Below the pieces are notes generated by a model. That model searched no databases. It was not told where the DNA came from and was given only the letters and a program-made list of their open reading frames with translations. 6,560 bases of DNA from Elusimicrobiota bacterium (GTDB taxonomy: Bacteria > Elusimicrobiota > Elusimicrobia > Elusimicrobiales > UBA9959), in contig JAKLEK010000083.1 in NCBI GenBank assembly GCA_022703115.1, positions 1 to 6,560 on the forward strand, in the 5' to 3' direction. The translations under genes were made by a program, and so were the position numbers. Positions 1-5,991 of the stretch are shown one piece after another. Position 1 is the first letter of the stretch. Each line of letters starts with the position of its first letter.

Positions 1-1272
1 TTTCGGTATCCGGAAAGGCTCCGACCCGTTGGAAAGATAGGCGTTGGAAAGCACTATGACCGGGGTCATGTACTTCACGGCCAGCCTCGCGGCCTCAAGC
101 GTCGTGGCGAAGCAGTCGGCCGGACTCATGGCGGCCAGTACGACCAGCGGCGATTCGCCGTGCCGGCCATAGAGCGCCTGCAGAAGGTCCGACTGTTCGG
201 TCTTGGTGGGAAGGCCAGTGGACGGGCCGCCGCGCTGCACGTTCACTACGACCAGCGGGAGCTCGGCTATCACCGCCAGGCCGAGCGCTTCCGCCTTGAG
301 GGACAGGCCGGGACCGCTGGTCCCGGTAGTGGCCAGACAGCCGGCGAAAGCGGCTCCGATAGAGGAGCACACCGCGGCGATCTCGTCCTCCGCCTGGTAG
401 ACCACAACGTCGTTGGCCTTGTGCTTGGCCAGGGTATGCAGTATTTCCGAGGCGGGGGTTATCGGATAAGAACCGTAAAAAAGCTTCCTCTTCAGCAGTT
501 TCGCCGCGGTTATAAGGGCGTAGGCCGCGGCTTCGTTGCCGGTAAGGTTGCGGTACTTCCCCTTGGCCACCGGACTTTTCTTCACCTGGTATCGGGCGTC
601 GAACAGTTCGGTCGCCTCCGCGTAGGCGCTGCCGGCTTCCAGCACTTTGCGGTTCGCCTTGGCCATTTCCGGGCTCTTCTTGAACTTGGTCTGAATCCAG
701 TTGATGGTAGGCTCCACCGGCAGCCCGTACATCCAGTACATGATGCCCAGCACGTAGAAATTCTTGCACTTCAGCACCTGCGCCCTGGTGAGCCCGGAAT
801 CCTTCAAAGTGCTCTCTGTCAGCGTGTTGACCGGGATCGGTATCAGACGGTAGTTGGAAAGCGAGCCGTCCTCCAGAGGATTGGCCGGGTATCCCGCCTT
901 TTCCAGGGCCTGAGGGGTGAAAGCGTCGGAGTTGGCTATTATGACGGAGCCTTTCTCCAGATTCTTTATGTTGACGGCCAGCGCCGCCGGGTTCATGACC
1001 ACCAGCACGTTCGGCCTGACCCCGGGGGTCGTTACCGACTCGTCGCCGAAGCTGACCTGGAACCCGCTGACCCCTCCCAGGGAACCGGCGGGAGAACGGA
1101 CCTCGGCCGGATAGTCCGGCAGCGTGCTCAGGTCGTTCCCGGCTATCGCGGTGGCGTTGGCGAACTGGCTGCCGACCAGCTGGATCCCGTCGCCGGAATC
1201 TCCGGCGAACCTGATGGTAACGGAATCCAGTTCGTTTATCTGGACCTTCTTTTTTGACGGAGACTTGTTCAT
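1..1272 (-). CDS. korA: 2-oxoglutarate:ferredoxin oxidoreductase subunit alpha (fused gamma-alpha), 3' end outside window
   Basis: This subunit works with a KorB beta subunit (TPP and Fe-S carrier) to convert 2-oxoglutarate, CoA and oxidised ferredoxin into succinyl-CoA, CO2 and reduced ferredoxin, reversibly, in the cytoplasm. The frame starts at the ATG at 1272-1270 and stays open to base 1, giving 424 residues with no stop. An AAGGGG Shine-Dalgarno lies 8 bases upstream (plus-strand 1281-1286). Residues 1 to about 215 form the gamma domain, with FAGDSGDGIQ at 22-31 and YPAEVRSPAG at 54-63. The alpha pyrimidine-type domain follows from about 240: GSYPITPASE (267-276), QAEDEIAA (293-300), TGTSGPGLSLKAE (316-328), QRGGPSTGLPTKTEQSDL (346-363) and NGSEPFRIP near the cut. 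The pattern matches the fused KorA type known from Mycobacterium, which is about 600-650 residues, so roughly the last third is missing. korB would be expected just beyond the left edge, which cannot be seen. Another 2-oxoacid substrate is possible but less likely given the sucCD neighbour. Confidence 0.95.
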   Translation of the reverse strand, partial: MNKSPSKKKVQINELDSVTIRFAGDSGDGIQLVGSQFANATAIAGNDLSTLPDYPAEVRSPAGSLGGVSGFQVSFGDESVTTPGVRPNVLVVMNPAALAVNIKNLEKGSVIIANSDAFTPQALEKAGYPANPLEDGSLSNYRLIPIPVNTLTESTLKDSGLTRAQVLKCKNFYVLGIMYWMYGLPVEPTINWIQTKFKKSPEMAKANRKVLEAGSAYAEATELFDARYQVKKSPVAKGKYRNLTGNEAAAYALITAAKLLKRKLFYGSYPITPASEILHTLAKHKANDVVVYQAEDEIAAVCSSIGAAFAGCLATTGTSGPGLSLKAEALGLAVIAELPLVVVNVQRGGPSTGLPTKTEQSDLLQALYGRHGESPLVVLAAMSPADCFATTLEAARLAVKYMTPVIVLSNAYLSNGSEPFRIPK

Positions 1273-1333
1273 TGCTCGCACCCCTTGTCAAGTGAGGACC
1301 GCTTCATCATTAAGGCTGGACTTGTCACTTCAA

Positions 1334-1361
1334 ATTATACTACAAAATACATTAGCCTGAA
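1334..1361 (-). promoter_or_regulatory. Candidate korA promoter
   Basis: Read on the minus strand, 1339-1334 is a perfect TATAAT. It sits in a short AT-rich island (about 1321-1356) that stands out in GC-rich DNA. The best -35 is weak (TTCAGG at 1361-1356, 16-base spacer, 3 of 6 matches). The implied korA leader is about 55 bases. The -35 overlaps the left arm of the inverted repeat at 1358-1371, so a protein bound there could block it; that is inference. On the plus strand the same island offers only poor sigma-70 matches for sucC: TATACT at 1336-1341 has no -35, and TGGACT at 1317 with TACAAA at 1341 has an 18-base spacer. Confidence 0.5.
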
Positions 1362-1424
1362 TTCCTCAGCGGGACATGGCTTTCCTTTGGGAATAAAGCG
1401 GACAGAAAAGCGCTGAGGAATTCA
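1358..1424. repeat. Perfect 14-bp inverted repeat enclosing 39 bases
   Basis: TGAATTCCTCAGCG at 1358-1371 is the exact reverse complement of CGCTGAGGAATTCA at 1411-1424. The enclosed 39 bases can form a smaller inner hairpin (GCTTT at 1379-1383 with AAAGC at 1395-1399). There is no T-tract after it, so it is not a standard intrinsic terminator. The arm centres are 53 bases apart, about five helical turns. It could be an RNA stem in the sucC leader, a pair of regulator sites in the divergent promoter region, or a short palindromic element. The flanks show no target-site duplication beyond a CC dinucleotide, so a mobile origin is not supported. Confidence 0.75.
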
Positions 1425-1437
1425 CCGCGGCGGCGGG

Positions 1438-1471
1438 CGTCGGACGGAGCGCTATGCGCGGAAGTCCGACG
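1438..1471 (+). repeat. Hairpin B: 8-bp outer stem with inner GCGC-TAT-GCGC
   Basis: CGTCGGAC (1438-1445) pairs perfectly with GTCCGACG (1464-1471). Inside it, GCGC (1449-1452) pairs with GCGC (1456-1459) around a TAT loop. The two stems are separated by a purine internal loop, GGA (1446-1448) opposite GGAA (1460-1463), which could form non-canonical G-A pairs. That kind of loop is more typical of a folded RNA than of random GC-rich DNA. Confidence 0.6.
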
Positions 1472-1489
1472 AGGTGTATGCCAGTGCGT

Positions 1490-1519
1490 GCGCAGGTGCC
1501 GCGACAAGGCACAGTGTGC
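1490..1519 (+). repeat. Hairpin C: two 5-bp stems with small internal loop
   Basis: GTGCC (1496-1500) pairs with GGCAC (1508-1512) around the 7-base loop GCGACAA. Below it GCGCA (1490-1494) pairs with TGTGC (1515-1519), including one G-T wobble, across an internal loop of G1495 opposite AG (1513-1514). It is the weakest of the larger stems here. Confidence 0.4.
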
Positions 1520-1540
1520 GACAAGCGGCCTCCCGAAGGG

Positions 1541-1580
1541 CGTCCGCTATGCGGACGGAAAAGCTCGAGCCGAGCTTTTC
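1541..1580 (+). repeat. Hairpins D and E: two abutting perfect stems
   Basis: Stem D is CGTCCGC (1541-1547) with GCGGACG (1551-1557) around a TAT loop. Stem E begins at the next base: GAAAAGCTCG (1558-1567) with CGAGCTTTTC (1571-1580) around an AGC loop. Both are perfect, 7 and 10 bp, and could stack end to end. Stem E is followed by GGGTTAG rather than a run of T, so it is not a canonical terminator, although CTTTTC lies in its 3' arm. Confidence 0.65.
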
Positions 1581-1593
1581 GGGTTAGCGGAGC

Positions 1594-1614
1594 GGTTCCG
1601 GAGCCGTCCGGACC
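1594..1614 (+). repeat. Hairpin F directly before the sucC ribosome-binding site
   Basis: TCCGGA (1597-1602) pairs with TCCGGA (1607-1612) around GCCG, and GG (1594-1595) can pair with CC (1613-1614) if T1596 is bulged. The stem ends exactly where the Shine-Dalgarno AAGGA begins at 1615. A hairpin in this position may keep the site exposed or hinder ribosome loading; the sequence alone does not tell which. Confidence 0.5.
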
Positions 1615-1619
1615 AAGGA
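1615..1619 (+). promoter_or_regulatory. sucC ribosome-binding site (AAGGA)
   Basis: AAGGA lies 6 bases before the ATG at 1626. It fixes the sucC start there rather than at in-frame start codons further upstream (for example 1488). Translation from those would add about 46 residues with no counterpart in the family. Confidence 0.8.
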
Positions 1620-1625
1620 ATATCT

Positions 1626-2792
1626 ATGAAACTTCTGGAATACGAGGGGAAAGAACTTTTCCAGCTCTACGGTATCCCCGTACAGCCGTCCTGCGGAGTT
1701 GTCCGGATAGGGGACGATCCGGACGCGATGGTCCTTGAAGGTCCGGGGCCGTGGGTGGTGAAGGCCCAGGTCCTGGCGGGAGGCCGCGGAAAGGCCGGAG
1801 GCATAAAGATAGCCCGCACGAAAGAGGAAGCCCGCGCCCTTACGCGCGGCATGCTCGGGATGAAGCTGACGACCCACCAGACCCACGGAACGGCGCTGAC
1901 CGTGGAGGAGGTGCTGGTGGTCCAGGCCTGCGAACCGGAGCGGGAGATGTATCTTTCCGTGGTGCTGGACCGCAGGTCCGCGTCGCTCATGATCGTCGCT
2001 TCCGCCGAAGGCGGGGTTTCCATAGAGGAGCTGGCGCATACCAGGCCGGAGCTGGTAATAAAAATGCCGGTGGACGCCGACCGGGGGCTCCTGGACTTCC
2101 AGGCCAGGGAGCTGGCCTTCGCCCTTAAGATACCCCGCGCCCTTTTCACGGATTTCATCGCCGCCGCGAAGAACATGGTCAGGCTCTTCACTGGACACGA
2201 CGCGAGCCTCGTAGAGATAAACCCGCTGGTCGTGACCAGGGACGGCAAGCTGACGGCGCTGGACGCCAAGGTGGTCACGGACGACAACGCGTTGTTCAGG
2301 CACAAGGACCTGGCGGCCAGGCCCGACCATGAGTCCTCAGAAATAGAACTGGAAGCCAAGGCCATCGGCATCAACTATATAGGGCTGGACGGCGACATAG
2401 GCTGCATGGTCAACGGGGCCGGGCTGGCCATGGCGACGCTGGACACCGTGAAGCTCGCCGGCGGCAGCGCGGCCAACTTCCTCGACGTCGGAGGCGGGGC
2501 CAGCGTGGACCAGATCACGAAGGCTTTCCAGATAATACTGAAGGACGCCAAGGTCAAGGCGGTCCTGGTCAACATATTCGGCGGAATAATGAAATGCGAC
2601 AATATAGCCAGGGGAGTGGCCGAAGCCGTGAAAAAGGTCAAGCTGAGGGTCCCCCTTATTGTGCGCCTTGAGGGCACGAACGTCGAAGAAGGAAAACAGC
2701 TGCTCAAGGATTCCGGGATCCGTCTGGAACAGGCGGACTCCCTTTGGGAAGCCGCCCAGAAAGCCGTGGCGGCGGCGGACGGCGGCCGTTAA
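1626..2792 (+). CDS. sucC: Succinate-CoA ligase (succinyl-CoA synthetase) subunit beta
   Basis: The beta subunit of succinyl-CoA synthetase interconverts succinyl-CoA + NDP + phosphate with succinate + NTP + CoA. It carries the ATP-grasp nucleotide site and the succinate site and pairs with SucD. The protein is 388 residues, the same length as E. coli SucC, and residue numbering lines up with it. The ATP-grasp N-terminal part carries WVVKAQVLAGGRGKAGG at 43-59. EINP is at 197-200, with the Mg2+-binding Asn199 and Asp213 in place. The C-terminal ligase domain has LDGDIGCMVNGAGLAM (254-269), NFLDVGGGA (284-292) and VLVNIFGGIMKCD (313-325). Nucleotide choice (ATP or GTP) cannot be read with confidence. 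sucD follows after 12 bases, and the divergent korA makes the shared intermediate succinyl-CoA. The gene is complete and has no frameshift. Confidence 0.98.
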   Translation: MKLLEYEGKELFQLYGIPVQPSCGVVRIGDDPDAMVLEGPGPWVVKAQVLAGGRGKAGGIKIARTKEEARALTRGMLGMKLTTHQTHGTALTVEEVLVVQACEPEREMYLSVVLDRRSASLMIVASAEGGVSIEELAHTRPELVIKMPVDADRGLLDFQARELAFALKIPRALFTDFIAAAKNMVRLFTGHDASLVEINPLVVTRDGKLTALDAKVVTDDNALFRHKDLAARPDHESSEIELEAKAIGINYIGLDGDIGCMVNGAGLAMATLDTVKLAGGSAANFLDVGGGASVDQITKAFQIILKDAKVKAVLVNIFGGIMKCDNIARGVAEAVKKVKLRVPLIVRLEGTNVEEGKQLLKDSGIRLEQADSLWEAAQKAVAAADGGR

Positions 2793-2804
2793 AGGAACGA
2801 ACTT

Positions 2805-3713
2805 ATGTCCATACTACTTGATAAAAAAACCAGACTGCTAGTGCACGGCATGACCGGAGCGCAGGGCTCGTTCCACGCCGGACAGTGCATTGAGTACGGC
2901 TCCAATGTCGTGGCCGGAATGACCCCGGGAAAGGGCGGCACGCGTCATCTCGACAGGCCCGTCTTCGACACGGTCAAGGAAGCCGTGGCGGGAACCGGGG
3001 CCGACGCCTCTCTCATCTTCGTGCCGCCTCCGTTCGCGGCGGACTCCATACTCGAAGCCGCCGAAGCCGGCATAAAGGTCATTATAGCGATAACGGAAGG
3101 CGTGCCGGTCATGGACATGGTCAGGGTGAAGGACCGTCTGCGCCGGCTGGAACTGGAAGGCCGCGGGACCGTTCTGGTCGGGCCCAATTGCCCCGGGGTC
3201 ATAACCCCCGGGGAATGCAAGGCCGGCATCATGCCGGGATACATCCACAAGAAAGGCGGCATAGGCGTCGTATCCCGCTCCGGCACCCTCACATACGAGG
3301 CCGTATGGCAGTTGACCCGTCTGGGCCTGGGCCAATCCACCGTGGTCGGCATAGGCGGGGACCCGGTCCAGGGAATGAATTTCGTGGACGTGCTGAAGCT
3401 CTTCCAGGCCGACAAGCGCACCGAGGCGGTGGTAATGATAGGCGAGATCGGCGGCTCGGCCGAAGAGGACGCGGCGGCGTTCATCAGGAAGAACATGACC
3501 AAACCCGTGTTCTCCTTCGTAGCCGGAAAGACGGCCCCTCCGGGACGACGCATGGGACACGCGGGCGCCATAGTGGAAGGGACCGCCGGCACGCACGCGT
3601 CCAAGGTCGCGGCCCTGGAAAGGGCCGGGGTCACCGTGGTGGAGAACCTCTCGAACATAGGCGAGACCGTCGCGTCCCGGCTTAAAAAGAAGGCCAAAGC
3701 CGTAAGAAAATGA
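2805..3713 (+). CDS. sucD: Succinate-CoA ligase (succinyl-CoA synthetase) subunit alpha
   Basis: The alpha subunit binds CoA and carries the histidine that is phosphorylated during catalysis. The protein has 302 residues, slightly longer than the usual 290 or so because of a Lys/Arg-rich C-terminal tail (294-302, KKKAKAVRK). The Rossmann-type CoA-binding domain has GMTGAQGSFH at 15-24. PNCPG at 127-131 and SRSGTLTYE at 158-166 are typical. The catalytic Glu is E214 in MIGEIGGSAEED, and the phospho-histidine is H252 in GHAGAI. Their 38-residue separation equals that of E208 and H246 in the E. coli enzyme. An AAAGGA site overlaps the sucC stop codon (TTAAAGGA), so the two subunits are probably translationally coupled at equal amounts. 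The stop codon overlaps the start of the corA-family gene. Confidence 0.98.
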   Translation: MSILLDKKTRLLVHGMTGAQGSFHAGQCIEYGSNVVAGMTPGKGGTRHLDRPVFDTVKEAVAGTGADASLIFVPPPFAADSILEAAEAGIKVIIAITEGVPVMDMVRVKDRLRRLELEGRGTVLVGPNCPGVITPGECKAGIMPGYIHKKGGIGVVSRSGTLTYEAVWQLTRLGLGQSTVVGIGGDPVQGMNFVDVLKLFQADKRTEAVVMIGEIGGSAEEDAAAFIRKNMTKPVFSFVAGKTAPPGRRMGHAGAIVEGTAGTHASKVAALERAGVTVVENLSNIGETVASRLKKKAKAVRK

Positions 3714-4636
3714 TCAAGCGCTATAAACTGGAGAACGCCCAGCTGGTCCAGACGGAGGAGAAAAACCCTCTCGTCTGGCTGCTCATAGACCCGACCGAAG
3801 AGGAGAAGAAGTGGGTGGTCTCCTCCTTCGGCCTGGACGAGCACAATATGGCTTCGGCCTTCGATCCGGAGGAACCGGCCCGCATGGAGCTGGAACCCGA
3901 CCACCTGGAAATGATCTTCAAGCGCCCCAAGAACTACTCCTCCCGCGACCAGTTCCTGTTCAAGGTCTCCTCGATGGGTCTCTTCCTCTTCAAGGACAAG
4001 CTGATCGTGGCCATATCCGAGGACCTCAACCTTTTCTCCGGGAAGTACTTCAGGCACGTGGAGGGGATAAGGGAGATATTCCTGAAGCTCATCTACAATT
4101 CGATCTTCCACTTCATGGAGCACCTGAAGGTCATAAACATGATCGCGGACGAGATCGAGCGCAAGATAAACGCTTCGATGGAGAACAGATACCTGCTCAA
4201 CCTGTTCACGCTGGAAAAGAGCCTGGTCTACTATCTTAACGCGATAAGCTCCAACACTTCCGCCATCGAGCGCCTGAAGCACGCCTCCGAGAAGGCCGGC
4301 TTCTCGCAGCGCAGCGTGGAGTTCCTGGACGACATAATAATCGAGAACAATCAGTGTTCGCGGCAGGCCGAGATCTATTCCAACATCCTGACCAGTCTCA
4401 TGGACGCCCGCGCTTCGATCGTCAGCAACAACCTGAACATACTGATGAAGAACCTGAACGCCGTGGTCATAGCCGTGGCCGTCCCGAGCTTTTTCGCCGG
4501 CATGGGCGGCATGTCGGAACTGACGACGGTCACCGGGATAACGAACCCCCTTCTCGCCAACGGGGCCTTCCTGTGCGCCATGGCCCTGCTGGGCACCTTT
4601 ACGTTCATGCTGATAAAACGTCTGGAAAAACACTGA
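3710..4636 (+). CDS. CorA-family divalent-cation transporter with variant GMG motif
   Basis: CorA proteins are homopentameric inner-membrane channels for Mg2+ (some for Co2+, Ni2+ or Zn2+). This protein of 308 residues has the usual layout: a cytoplasmic N-terminal alpha/beta part (about 1-105), a long helical stalk (about 110-245), and two C-terminal membrane segments (about 250-265 and 282-302) ending in the basic tail KRLEKH. The family signature GMN at the end of the first membrane helix reads GMG here (264-266, within FFAGMGGMSE), so the normally essential Asn is Gly. Glu270 keeps an acidic residue at the pore mouth. The start ATG overlaps the sucD stop (ATGA) and no strong Shine-Dalgarno is visible, so coupling to sucD is likely. 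Succinyl-CoA synthetase needs Mg2+, but a functional link is only a guess. The family is clear; the ion is not. Some CorA-like subgroups are known to deviate at this motif. Confidence 0.88.
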   Translation: MIKRYKLENAQLVQTEEKNPLVWLLIDPTEEEKKWVVSSFGLDEHNMASAFDPEEPARMELEPDHLEMIFKRPKNYSSRDQFLFKVSSMGLFLFKDKLIVAISEDLNLFSGKYFRHVEGIREIFLKLIYNSIFHFMEHLKVINMIADEIERKINASMENRYLLNLFTLEKSLVYYLNAISSNTSAIERLKHASEKAGFSQRSVEFLDDIIIENNQCSRQAEIYSNILTSLMDARASIVSNNLNILMKNLNAVVIAVAVPSFFAGMGGMSELTTVTGITNPLLANGAFLCAMALLGTFTFMLIKRLEKH

Positions 4637-4676
4637 TCTCAGCGGCCACGCCGTTCGCTCTCCGCGCCGCGCATAT

Positions 4677-5987
4677 ATGCGGAAACTCTTCATAGTCAGT
4701 CTCGGCTGTCCCAAGAACCTGACCGACGCCGAAGTCATGGCCGGCCGCCTGGCCGGCGCGGGTTTCGAACTCACCGGCGATCCCGAAGATGCCGACCTGG
4801 CGCTGATAAACACCTGCGCCTTCCTTGGTTCGGCGGTGAAGGAATCGGAAACCGAGATAAAGCGCCTTCTGGACATGAAAAAGCGGGGGCGGACGCTCAA
4901 GGTGGCCGTAACCGGCTGTCTGGTGGAACGTAAGAAGGAGCTCCTGCTTCGCAGGTTCCCGCAGCTGGATTTCATCGCCGGGATCAACGCCCTGGATTCC
5001 ATAGCCTCCGCGGTCGAGAACGGGACCCGTTCCCTGATCCCCGGGACCGCCCCGCTGGCCGGGTCCGGGACCAAGGTCCGTCTTACCGCCGGCCACACGG
5101 CCTATCTGAAGGTCGCCGACGGCTGCGGCAATCATTGCGCCTATTGCCTTATACCGTCCATCCGCGGCCCTTTCAGGTCCAAGCCGGTGGAGGCGGCCGC
5201 GGAGGAGGCAAGGGCGCTGGCCTCCTCCGGAGCGAAGGAAATATCGCTGATAGCCCAGGACACCACTTCCTACGGCGCCGACCTGTACGGCAGGCCAAAG
5301 CTCTACGAGCTGCTGCGGGAGCTGGTGCGCGTGCCGGGCATAGAATGGCTGAGGCTCATGTACGTCCATCCGGAGAAGCTCTCCAGCCGCATTCTGAGGC
5401 TGATCCGCGACGAGAATAAGATCTGCCGCTATCTGGACATGCCCGTTCAGCACATCTCGGACAAGGTCCTGCGGATGATGAACAGGCGTTCGACCGAGCG
5501 GTCGATCAGGGGAACTATCGCGGCCATACGCAAGGCGGTCCCGGATATGGCCCTGCGGACGAACCTCATAGCCGGGTTCCCCGGGGAAAGCGACGAGGAT
5601 TTCGAGAAACTGATCGCGTTCGTGAAAGAGACCGAGTTCGACAATATCGGGATCTTCGCCTACTCCAGGGAACCGGGCACCTCCGCCGCCGGCCTGCCGG
5701 GGCAGCTGCCGGAGCGGGTGAAAAAAGAACGGATGGAAGCGCTGATAGAAGCGCAAAGCCGTGTGGTGGACCGCAGGAACGCCTCGCTGAAAGGCGCGGT
5801 AGTAAAGGTCCTGATGGATTCACCACGCTTCGGCCGCACCTTCCGGGAGGCGCCGGAGATCGACGGCGGAGTGGAGATAAGCGGCGGGGGGTCCGGACGG
5901 GGAAAAGCGCTCAGGGCCGGGGATTTCGCCGAAGTGAGGATAACCGGGGCGGCCGGTTATCTGCGCAGAGGGACGCCGATCGGATGA
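4677..5987 (+). CDS. rimO: Ribosomal protein S12 (Asp) methylthiotransferase RimO
   Basis: RimO is a radical-SAM enzyme with two [4Fe-4S] clusters that adds a methylthio group to a conserved aspartate of ribosomal protein S12. The protein has 436 residues, normal for the family. The N-terminal UPF0004 domain opens with SLGCPKNLTDAEVM at 8-21, and its cluster cysteines are C11, C47 (INTCAFLGSA) and C81 (TGCLVE). The radical-SAM motif CGNHCAYC has C150, C154 and C157. RimO rather than MiaB is supported by SLGCPKN, IRGPFRSKP (162-170), MYVHPEKL (228-235), DMPVQH (254-259) and the C-terminal TRAM domain with GRTFREAPEIDG (386-397). The start is fixed by homology. The 20 bases before it (CTCTCCGCGCCGCGCATAT) hold no Shine-Dalgarno. 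It lies 40 bases after the corA-family gene with only a weak stem (CGGC-CAC-GCCG at 4643-4653) between, so read-through transcription is plausible. Confidence 0.96.
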   Translation: MRKLFIVSLGCPKNLTDAEVMAGRLAGAGFELTGDPEDADLALINTCAFLGSAVKESETEIKRLLDMKKRGRTLKVAVTGCLVERKKELLLRRFPQLDFIAGINALDSIASAVENGTRSLIPGTAPLAGSGTKVRLTAGHTAYLKVADGCGNHCAYCLIPSIRGPFRSKPVEAAAEEARALASSGAKEISLIAQDTTSYGADLYGRPKLYELLRELVRVPGIEWLRLMYVHPEKLSSRILRLIRDENKICRYLDMPVQHISDKVLRMMNRRSTERSIRGTIAAIRKAVPDMALRTNLIAGFPGESDEDFEKLIAFVKETEFDNIGIFAYSREPGTSAAGLPGQLPERVKKERMEALIEAQSRVVDRRNASLKGAVVKVLMDSPRFGRTFREAPEIDGGVEISGGGSGRGKALRAGDFAEVRITGAAGYLRRGTPIG

Positions 5988-5991
5988 CGCG

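Larger units (their letters stand above)
1425..1625 (+). other. Hairpin-rich sucC leader / non-coding region
   Basis: Between the 14-bp inverted repeat and the sucC start there is no credible gene, but nearly the whole stretch is self-complementary. It holds at least five stems in sequence, listed separately. The last ends one base before the sucC Shine-Dalgarno. If sucC is transcribed from the AT-rich island near 1321-1356, all of this would be untranslated leader of about 270 bases. I do not recognise an Rfam family. Alternatives are an independent small RNA or a cluster of genome-specific palindromic repeats. Confidence 0.5.

Noticed and set aside
95..1291. Long open frames on both strands over the korA region (minus 1291-95, plus 160-1257)
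   Set aside because: Both are out of frame with korA, whose frame carries all the family motifs. Their Arg/Gly-rich translations match no known family.
1286..1291. Perfect TTGACA (-35-like) on the minus strand before korA
   Set aside because: It is only about 14 bases from the korA ATG and overlaps its ribosome-binding site, so it cannot drive korA. No gene start lies at a suitable distance downstream.
1358..1424. Inverted repeat as a miniature transposable element
   Set aside because: It is only 67 bases long, has no convincing target-site duplication, and no transposase or second copy is in the window.
1558..1583. Stem E as an intrinsic terminator
   Set aside because: The stem is strong, but it is followed by GGGTTAG with no T-run, and it lies upstream of sucC within its probable leader.
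1438..1600. Resemblance of GCGGAAGTCCGACGAGG to the GAGGAAAGTCCGG segment of RNase P RNA
   Set aside because: The region is too short, and the other conserved RNase P segments (such as the ACAGAA-containing 3' part) are absent. The match is limited to a few bases.
1488..1625. N-terminal extension of sucC from a start at 1488
   Set aside because: The added residues have no counterpart in SucC, there is a good AAGGA site before 1626, and the extension would be encoded by the hairpin region.
2945..5098. A 717-codon open frame on the minus strand, antisense to sucD, the corA-family gene and rimO
   Set aside because: It lies opposite three clearly conserved genes, its translation shows no family motif and is low-complexity (Ser/Arg/Pro-rich, with long Val/Leu/Glu/Asp stretches). 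Long antisense frames are common in GC-rich DNA.
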